Made by a program: the position numbers and the translations under genes. A stretch of 10,249 nucleotides of DNA, from contig JAFWBZ010000100.1 in assembly GCA_017537105.1 (NCBI GenBank), positions 1 to 10,249 on the forward strand, in the 5' to 3' direction. This DNA comes from Clostridia bacterium. GTDB lineage: Bacteria; Bacillota; Clostridia; Christensenellales; Aristaeellaceae. Position 1 is the first letter of the stretch. Each line of letters starts with the position of its first letter. This document shows, one piece after another, positions 5,225 to 10,249 of the stretch. The notes under the pieces are model-generated. The model saw nothing but the letters and a program-made list of their open reading frames with translations, ran no database searches and had not been told where the DNA came from.

Positions 5225-6235
5225 TCAGGCCGCAGCCTTGTGCAGCCGGGCGCGGATGGCCGGGATGGCGATCTGGATGAACACCGCCAGCAACAGTATG
5301 CTGCCCTTGATGGAGTCGTTGATCAGCGCGTCCAGGCCCAGCGACGAGATAATCTTGTCGATGATGGTGTAGCTCATGGCGCCGAACAGCACGCCCAGCA
5401 GCTTGCCCTTGCCGCCCGACATGCTGATGCCGCCGATGACCACCGCCGCGATGGCGTACATCTCGTTGGACTTGCCGATGGTGGCCGCATCCACGGAGCC
5501 GTTCATCGCCAGCCACATGAAGGTGCTGATGCCGCAGAGCAGGCCGGTGATGGTGTAGACCGCCACCTGGGTCCACTCCACGTTGATGCCGGCCAGCCGC
5601 GCCGCGCGCTCGTTGGAGCCAATGGCGTAGACGGACTTGCCGAACTTGGTGGAGGTGGAAATGAACACCATGACCACCGTGACGAGCAGCAGGATGATGC
5701 CCGCCATCGGGATGAAGCCGAACACCTTCATCTGGCCGAACTTATAGATGGGGTCGAAGGCGGGCTTCGAGGCGTCCATGCTGTAGATGGACAGCGTCAG
5801 CGTGCGCAGGTAGTACTGGGAGATGGAGCGGTAGATCAGCATCGTCGCCAGTGTGACGATGAAGGGCGGCATCTTCACCTTGCCAATGAGCAGGCCGTTG
5901 ATGAAGCCCAGCGCGCAGCCTACGGCCAGCGACACCAGCAGCGTGAGGAAGATGGAGTTGGTGCCGTTGAACACGACCACACCCATGCCGCCGATCAGCG
6001 CCAGCATCGAGCCGACGGACAGGTCGATGCCGCCGGTGATGATGACCATGCCCATGCCGAAGGACAGTATGCCCACGACCGCCGAGTGCCGCAGGATGTT
6101 CATCACGCCGTTGAAGGTGGTCGCCTTGCCGTTGATGATCAGGTAGGCCACCAGGATGGCGATGAAGATCATGATGAAGCTGTAGCTGCCGATAAAACGG
6201 GTGATGGGATTGCCGGACTTTTTCTTCGTGTTCAT
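5225..6235 (-). CDS. Sugar ABC transporter permease, RbsC family
   Basis: A 336-residue inner-membrane permease of the RbsC/BPD_transp_2 family, forming the channel for the sugar importer encoded with it. It shows many hydrophobic segments and the family hallmarks. GGIDLSVGSMLAL at about residues 68-80 is the most conserved segment. AIGSNERAARLAGI is the cytoplasmic coupling loop that contacts the ATPase. The AVVIGGISMSGGKG segment lies near the C terminus, and the tail is basic (ARLHKAAA). Length matches the family. The start codon overlaps the ATPase stop codon by four bases (ATGA), so the two are translationally coupled. It is the last gene of the operon. The substrate cannot be told from the permease. 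Confidence 0.93.
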   Translation of the reverse strand: MNTKKKSGNPITRFIGSYSFIMIFIAILVAYLIINGKATTFNGVMNILRHSAVVGILSFGMGMVIITGGIDLSVGSMLALIGGMGVVVFNGTNSIFLTLLVSLAVGCALGFINGLLIGKVKMPPFIVTLATMLIYRSISQYYLRTLTLSIYSMDASKPAFDPIYKFGQMKVFGFIPMAGIILLLVTVVMVFISTSTKFGKSVYAIGSNERAARLAGINVEWTQVAVYTITGLLCGISTFMWLAMNGSVDAATIGKSNEMYAIAAVVIGGISMSGGKGKLLGVLFGAMSYTIIDKIISSLGLDALINDSIKGSILLLAVFIQIAIPAIRARLHKAAA

Positions 6236-7740
6236 TGTGCGACCGCCCTTTCCTGCGCCACGCCGGCGGCGTTGGTCGCCGCGAGCATGACGTTTTCTTC
6301 GGTGATGTCCTCATGCCGGAGCACGCTGTGGATGCTGCCGTGGTAGAACACGATGCAGCGGTCCGCGACCTTTTGGAGCTCCGGGATTTCCAGCGTGTTG
6401 ACCAACAGGGTCTTGCCCCTGCGGGCCAGCTCCAGGATGAGCTTGTAGATCTCCGCCTTGGCTCCCACGTCGATGCCCTGGGTGGGATTGTCCAGCAGCA
6501 GCACGTCCGCGTCGGTGTTCAGCCAGCGGGCCAGTATGACCTTCTGCTGGTTGCCGCCTGACAGGCTGGTGATCAGGTCGTCCTCGCCGTTGCAGCGGAT
6601 GTTCAGCATGCCGCGCATCCTTTCGAAGCGCTGCCGCTCCGCCCGTTTGCGGATGACCGGCCTTTTGCGGGAGAGGGTGTGCTCGGAGACGTAGTTGTTT
6701 TCCAGCAATGTGAAATCGGGCAGGACGGAGTTCTCCTTGCGATTGGCGGGGATCATGCCCACGCGGTGTACCATGGCGTTGTGGATGTCGCCGGCGATGG
6801 GGCTGCCCGCGACCTTCAGCGTGCCGCCGGAGGGCTCCATCGCGCCAAAGACCGTCTGCATCAGCTCGCTGATGCCCGCGCCCTTCAGGCCGGTGAAGCC
6901 GACGATTTCGCCCTTGCGGATGGAGAAACTGATGTCTTCAAAGCCGTTGCCCGAGTAATGCTCCAGTTCAAGGATCGGCTCGCCCAGCGCGCGGGGCTCG
7001 TAGAAGTCCGCGTCGGAGTAGCTGTTGCCGACCATCATGCGGGTGACCTCCGTGGGCGTCGTTTCCGCGATGGCCCCGGAGCCGATCATCTGCCCGTTGC
7101 GCAGCACCGTGTAGCGGTCCGCGAGGGTGAAGATCTCGGTCATCTTGTGGGAGATAAATATGAAGGACTTGCCCTCGGCCTTCAGGCCGCGCACGATCTT
7201 GAACAGGTGGTCGATCTCGTTGTTGTTCAGGGCCGTGGTGGGCTCGTCGAGGATGAACAGCTTGGCCTCGGCGTGGAGCGCCTTGGCGATTTCCAGCAGC
7301 TGCTTCTTGCTGGTCTCCAGCTCGCTGACGGTCGCGTTGGGGTCGATGTCCACCCCCAGCCGGTTCATCAGCTCCTGGGTCTGAGCGATCATCCGGCGCT
7401 TGTCCAGCGTGCCCAGCCGGGTCAGCAGCTCCTTGCGCAGGAAGATGTTTTCATAGACCTTGAGGTCGTTGAACAGGTTCAGCTCCTGGTGGACGAAGGC
7501 AATGCCCATGTGCTCCGTCGACTGGACGGTGATGTGCTCCAGGGTATGCCCGTCGAAGACCACGGTGCCGCTGTCGCGGGTGTGCACGCCGGCCAGGATG
7601 TTCATCAGCGTGGACTTGCCTGCGCCGTTTTCACCCAGCAGCGCGTGCACCTCGCCCGTGCCCACGGAGAAGTCCACGCGGTCCAGCACGGTCACGCCGA
7701 AGAAGGACTTGGAGATTCCGGACATTCGAAGCATTTCCAT
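6232..7740 (-). CDS. Sugar ABC transporter ATP-binding protein, RbsA/MglA type, two fused ATPase domains
   Basis: A 502-residue cytoplasmic ATPase with two nucleotide-binding domains in one chain, powering the RbsC-type permease. Domain 1 has Walker A GENGAGKST (residues 36-44), Q-loop region FVHQELNLF, Walker B LFILDEP with Asp165/Glu166 and switch His198. Its signature is degenerate: LETSKKQ (141-147) where LSxxQQQ is usual. Domain 2 has a lysine-less Walker A (GLKGAGISE, 284-292), as usual in this family, and an intact LSGGNQQ signature (393-399). Its Walker B reads LLLDNPTQGIDVG, with Asn418 replacing the catalytic Glu. One composite ATP site should therefore work and the other should not. 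ATG at 7740 is chosen because AAAGGGA lies nine bases upstream; the in-frame ATG at 7749 directly abuts that site. Confidence 0.93.
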   Translation of the reverse strand: MEMLRMSGISKSFFGVTVLDRVDFSVGTGEVHALLGENGAGKSTLMNILAGVHTRDSGTVVFDGHTLEHITVQSTEHMGIAFVHQELNLFNDLKVYENIFLRKELLTRLGTLDKRRMIAQTQELMNRLGVDIDPNATVSELETSKKQLLEIAKALHAEAKLFILDEPTTALNNNEIDHLFKIVRGLKAEGKSFIFISHKMTEIFTLADRYTVLRNGQMIGSGAIAETTPTEVTRMMVGNSYSDADFYEPRALGEPILELEHYSGNGFEDISFSIRKGEIVGFTGLKGAGISELMQTVFGAMEPSGGTLKVAGSPIAGDIHNAMVHRVGMIPANRKENSVLPDFTLLENNYVSEHTLSRKRPVIRKRAERQRFERMRGMLNIRCNGEDDLITSLSGGNQQKVILARWLNTDADVLLLDNPTQGIDVGAKAEIYKLILELARRGKTLLVNTLEIPELQKVADRCIVFYHGSIHSVLRHEDITEENVMLAATNAAGVAQERAVAQ

Positions 7741-7764
7741 GTCTCGCATTCCCTTTCTTTTGAT

Positions 7765-7792
7765 GTGCCCGCAGGAAGGATCCTGCGGGCAC
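7765..7792 (-). other. Intercistronic hairpin between binding-protein and ATPase genes
   Basis: A perfect 12-base-pair GC-rich stem (7765-7776 with 7781-7792) has a 4-base loop, located 20 bases past the binding-protein stop codon. There is no T-run on either strand, so it is unlikely to be a complete terminator. Such hairpins commonly protect the upstream message or partly block elongation, giving more binding protein than ATPase and permease. That role is inferred. Confidence 0.65.
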
Positions 7793-7812
7793 GAAGTGAT
7801 GAGGGACCGGGA

Positions 7813-8844
7813 TTATTCGGCGGCCACCGCGTCGCCGAAGCCCTGGAAGTCCGCCACGTTGGAGGCGTCCACGACGGAGACCGGGATCACGTGATCCTTC
7901 TCGGGCTCGCCGCCATCCAGGAAGACGACCATGTCGTCCACGGCGGTCTTGATCATGGCCGGGTCATAGGTCACGTCGAACAGGTCGGCGAAGCTGGCGA
8001 CCTCAGCGGAGTAGTCGCGCTGATGGATGCCCTTCAGCACGGAGTACATCTCGTTCAGGCCGGAGGAGGAGGCCAGGTTGACCTTCGCATTCAGGAAGGC
8101 GTCCTTCTTCTCGGCGTCCAGCTCGGAGCTCTTCAGCGCCTCCAGGATGCCCATGGCGATCTCGGAGTCATGGGTGAAGATGAACTTGTAGGTGTCGATC
8201 TCCTCGACGGTGTGGCTGTCCAGCCACTCGGTGAACAGCTTCTTGCCCTCACTGCGGCTCCAGCCGGTGTAGGCGGTGGACTCGATGGCCGCGATCTGCT
8301 CGTCGCTCCAGCCGTTCTCCTTCAGCACGCCGAAGAAGCCGTCGTTGCGCATCTCCGGAACGGAGCTGTTGTCGCCGGGCATGATCAGGATCTTGTCGCC
8401 GGGCTGCAGGCCGGCGGCGATGAAGCGCTTCGCGGTCTCGGCGCCGATGCCCTCGTTGTCGCCCTTGACGGACGCCACGGCGGCATCCGCCACGGAGGCG
8501 ATGACGCGGTCAAACATCACGAAGGGGATGCCGGAGTCGGCCAGCTTCTTCATCGTGAACTCCAGGGTGTTGTCCTGGGGCAGGATGACGACGGCCTTGG
8601 CGGAGGCGTTCTCGATGACGTCCTCCACCTGGGAGATCTGGTTGGCGGCATCGGTGGAAGAGATGACCTTGGCGGAGTAGGTGCCGGCCTCGTTGACCTC
8701 GGCGGCCTTCTCCTCGGCGTAGGTCAGCACGGAGCCGGTCCAGCCGTGGTCGGCGTTGGGAACCAGAATCACGATGTCTTCGGCCAGCGCGGCGACGGAG
8801 AGCATCATCATCAGGGCAACCAGCAGGGCGATGATTTTCTTCAT
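7813..8844 (-). CDS. Sugar-binding protein of an RbsB-type ABC transporter
   Basis: A 343-residue exported substrate-binding protein of the RbsB/periplasmic-binding-protein type 1 family, which captures the sugar outside the membrane. Residues 1-21 form a signal peptide ending ALA-ED. Typical family elements follow: VPNADHGWTGSV, the ISSTDAANQISQVEDVI helix, VVILPQDN, GIPFVMFDRVI (about 106-115), SVKGDNEGIGAETAKRF and FIFTHDSEIAMGILEAL. No cysteine lies near the signal peptide, so there is no lipobox, which is unusual for a Gram-positive binding protein. The ATG at 8844 has TAAGGAGG upstream; the in-frame ATG at 8874 only adds a charged leader. The gene is third of five visible in the operon, followed by the hairpin at 7765-7792. 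Substrate is unknown; the oxidoreductase and isomerase upstream suggest an oxidisable sugar or cyclitol. Confidence 0.92.
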   Translation of the reverse strand: MKKIIALLVALMMMLSVAALAEDIVILVPNADHGWTGSVLTYAEEKAAEVNEAGTYSAKVISSTDAANQISQVEDVIENASAKAVVILPQDNTLEFTMKKLADSGIPFVMFDRVIASVADAAVASVKGDNEGIGAETAKRFIAAGLQPGDKILIMPGDNSSVPEMRNDGFFGVLKENGWSDEQIAAIESTAYTGWSRSEGKKLFTEWLDSHTVEEIDTYKFIFTHDSEIAMGILEALKSSELDAEKKDAFLNAKVNLASSSGLNEMYSVLKGIHQRDYSAEVASFADLFDVTYDPAMIKTAVDDMVVFLDGGEPEKDHVIPVSVVDASNVADFQGFGDAVAAE

Positions 8845-8905
8845 GGTTTTTTCCTCCTTATTGTTGACCGGCACGCGGCCGGCGGGGTACGGGATGGGGC
8901 GTGGA

Positions 8906-10051
8906 TCAGCGGATGTCCACCCACTTGCTGCCGTTGTCGGCGGATTCCACGACGGCGTGGACGAACTTCACGCCGTCCAGGCCCATGTCCACCGTGGGGA
9001 AGTCGAAGCCGGAGGCGTCCCGTCCGGCCTTCTTCGCCTCGATGGCGTTGAGATACTCGCGGTACAGGTTCGCGAAGGCCACGTACAGTCCTTCGGGATG
9101 GCCGGATGGGATGCGGCCGAAGGCGCCGGCCTTCTCGGTGACGGCGGCGGTGCCGCGGTTGATGATCCGCGGAGCCTCGTTGACGGGGGTGAAGCGCACC
9201 ACCTCGGGGTTCTCCTGCACCCACTCCAGCGAGCCCTTGTCGCCGTACACGCGCACGGCCAGGCCGTTGCAGTGGCCGGCGGCCACCTGGCTGCACCAGT
9301 AGGCGCCGTGGGCGCCGTTGTCGTACTCCACGATCATGTTGGCGTTGAGCTCCAGGGCCTTGCCGAACTTGTCGCGGGTGGCCAGCACGCGGCGGATCTT
9401 CCGGCCGGTGATATAGGCCACGTAGTTTTCGATGTGGGTGCCGATGTCGCCGATGCAGTTGGCGATGCCGGACTGGCTGGGATCGGTGCGCCAGATGGCG
9501 ATGTTGGTCTGGCCCGTGCTGTTGGGATCCAGCTCATTCAGCAGCCAGTCCTGGGCGTACTCCGCGTTGACGGCCACGATCTCGCCGATCTTGCCCTCGG
9601 CGATCATCTCCTTCATGACCTTGCTCATGGTGTAGCCGGTGTAAGCGTGGGCCACGCCGAACAGCAGGCCCTTTGCCTCGGAGATCCTCTTCAGGTCTTC
9701 GGCCTGCTCCACCGTGAAGCACAGCGGCTTTTCGCAGAACACGTGGATGCCCGCCTCCAGGAAGCACTTGGCCACCGGGTAGTGGGTGGCGTTGGGGGTG
9801 ACGATGACCACGAAGTCGATGCCGTCCGGGCGCGCCGCCTCGGCCTTCGCCATGGTCTCATAGTCCGGATATACGCGGTCCGCTGCCAGGCCGTAGGTCT
9901 CGCCGGTCTCCCGGTTCAGGGCCTCGCGGGTGCTGAAGCAGCCGGCCACCAGCTCCGCCCGGGGGTCGAAGTTGAGCGCCTTGCGGTGCACGTCGCCGAT
10001 GAAGGCCTTGTTGTGGCCGCCGACCATGCCATATTTGATCTGTCTTGCCAT
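8906..10051 (-). CDS. Gfo/Idh/MocA family NAD(P)-dependent oxidoreductase
   Basis: A 381-residue cytoplasmic dehydrogenase of the Gfo/Idh/MocA family, whose members oxidise or reduce sugars and cyclitols with NAD(P). The N-terminal Rossmann fold starts GMVGGHNKAFIGDVH (about residues 8-22) and continues through VVIVTPNATHYPVA. The family EKP motif is at 107-109, with Lys108. The substrate domain carries GDIGTHIENY (201-210) with Asp202 and His206 in the usual catalytic positions, plus GVAHAYTGY and the AEYAQDWL and WRTDPSQSG stretches. These stretches place it in a subfamily that, from general knowledge, is often found beside a sugar phosphate isomerase/epimerase and an RbsABC importer. AAGGAG precedes the ATG at 10051. 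It starts 24 bases after the isomerase gene and ends 61 bases before the binding-protein gene. The exact substrate is unknown. Confidence 0.92.
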   Translation of the reverse strand: MARQIKYGMVGGHNKAFIGDVHRKALNFDPRAELVAGCFSTREALNRETGETYGLAADRVYPDYETMAKAEAARPDGIDFVVIVTPNATHYPVAKCFLEAGIHVFCEKPLCFTVEQAEDLKRISEAKGLLFGVAHAYTGYTMSKVMKEMIAEGKIGEIVAVNAEYAQDWLLNELDPNSTGQTNIAIWRTDPSQSGIANCIGDIGTHIENYVAYITGRKIRRVLATRDKFGKALELNANMIVEYDNGAHGAYWCSQVAAGHCNGLAVRVYGDKGSLEWVQENPEVVRFTPVNEAPRIINRGTAAVTEKAGAFGRIPSGHPEGLYVAFANLYREYLNAIEAKKAGRDASGFDFPTVDMGLDGVKFVHAVVESADNGSKWVDIR

Positions 10052-10075
10052 GATTGCAATCTCCTTTTCGCTGCG

Positions 10076-10249
10076 TCAGCCGTTGGAAATGGCGTCGTCA
10101 AACTTGATGTTCGAGGGCTTGAAGTCCACGCGCTTCACGAACGCAGCGGCCTCAGTGGCGCCGTCCACGCGGTCCATGCCGGAGTCCTCCCACTCGACGG
10201 ACAGCGGTCCGTCATAGCCCGCGGCGTTCAACACGCGGATGATCTCCTC
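10076..10249 (-). CDS. Sugar phosphate isomerase/epimerase, C-terminal fragment (cut by window edge)
   Basis: The last 57 residues of a gene that runs in from beyond the right edge; its start is not visible. The fragment reads from EEIIRVLNAAGYDGPLSVEWE, through DSGMDRVDGATEAAAFVKRVDF, to ISNG before a TGA stop. An LNAAGYDGPLSVEWED strand followed by a GATEAAAFVK helix is typical of the final beta-alpha unit of xylose-isomerase-like TIM barrels (AP_endonuc_2 family: sugar phosphate isomerases/epimerases, IolE/IolI relatives). It lies 24 bases upstream of the oxidoreductase gene, so both are co-transcribed and probably act in one pathway. Reaction and substrate cannot be determined from the fragment. 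Confidence 0.8.
   Translation of the reverse strand, partial: EEIIRVLNAAGYDGPLSVEWEDSGMDRVDGATEAAAFVKRVDFKPSNIKFDDAISNG

Noticed and set aside
4841..6346. Plus-strand reading frame of about 501 codons opposite rpmH and the permease
   Set aside because: It crosses a promoter, a terminator and two unrelated genes in antisense. The composition is rich in Asp, His, Gln and Gly with no recognisable domain.
8868..8882. Short CCGGC/GCCGG hairpin before the sugar-binding protein gene
   Set aside because: The stem is five base pairs, with no T-run and no conserved partner. It is too weak to call a regulatory element.
6679..9051. Very long plus-strand reading frame (about 790 codons) opposite the sugar transport genes
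   Set aside because: It is the antisense of three well-supported genes in GC-rich DNA, where stops are rare. Its translation is dominated by His, Gly, Val, Leu and Gln, with no domain, and it has no credible start signal.
1..10249. CRISPR arrays, tRNA and rRNA genes
   Set aside because: I saw no regularly spaced direct repeats, no tRNA-like T-arm/acceptor pattern and no rRNA sequence on either strand while reading the window.

Overview
The window looks like part of a Gram-positive, probably gut- or rumen-associated Clostridia-type genome. The reasons are a ribosomal/RNase P/YidD/YidC/KhpB cluster in the usual Firmicutes order, strong AGGAGG-type ribosome binding sites, a short YidC that starts directly at its first membrane segment, and a RbsABC-type sugar importer. 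Genus-level assignment is not possible from this sequence alone. Base composition is split: about the first 1.35 kb is AT-rich and the rest is GC-rich, which suggests either acquired DNA or an assembly join near position 1300-1460.

Layout. (1) 1-1370, plus strand: one secreted protein with two peptidoglycan-binding repeats and a beta-rich C-terminal domain, followed by two consecutive intrinsic terminators. (2) 1372-1461: an imperfect inverted repeat of about 90 bp resembling REP-type (IS200/Y1-transposase-associated) elements, lying at the composition boundary. (3) 1571-1954, minus strand: a small secreted protein of unknown function. (4) 2021-5103, minus strand: promoter, rpmH, rnpA, yidD, yidC, khpB (jag), terminator. 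This is the block that normally lies beside oriC/dnaA, but no dnaA, oriC-like box cluster, mnmE or mnmG is present at either edge. (5) 5160-10249, minus strand: a carbohydrate operon, listed in transcription order: the C-terminal end of a sugar phosphate isomerase/epimerase, a Gfo/Idh/MocA oxidoreductase, a sugar-binding protein, a two-domain ATPase, a permease and a strong terminator. The operon's start and promoter lie beyond the right edge.

How the genes work together. The housekeeping block makes ribosomal protein L34 and the RNase P protein, then three proteins for membrane-protein insertion and RNA binding (YidD, YidC, KhpB). Tight junctions (TGATG between rnpA and yidD, an 8-base gap between rpmH and rnpA) suggest translational coupling. 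The carbohydrate operon would capture an unknown sugar or cyclitol outside the membrane, import it with ATP, and process it by NAD(P)-dependent oxidation and isomerisation. The oxidoreductase/isomerase pairing makes keto-sugar chemistry plausible, but the substrate cannot be read from the sequence.

No single clearly new defence or mobile system is visible. The points most worth following are the composition breakpoint with its repeat, the displaced oriC-type cluster, the fully one-sided ATPase, the binding protein without a lipid anchor, and the uncharacterised sugar pathway.
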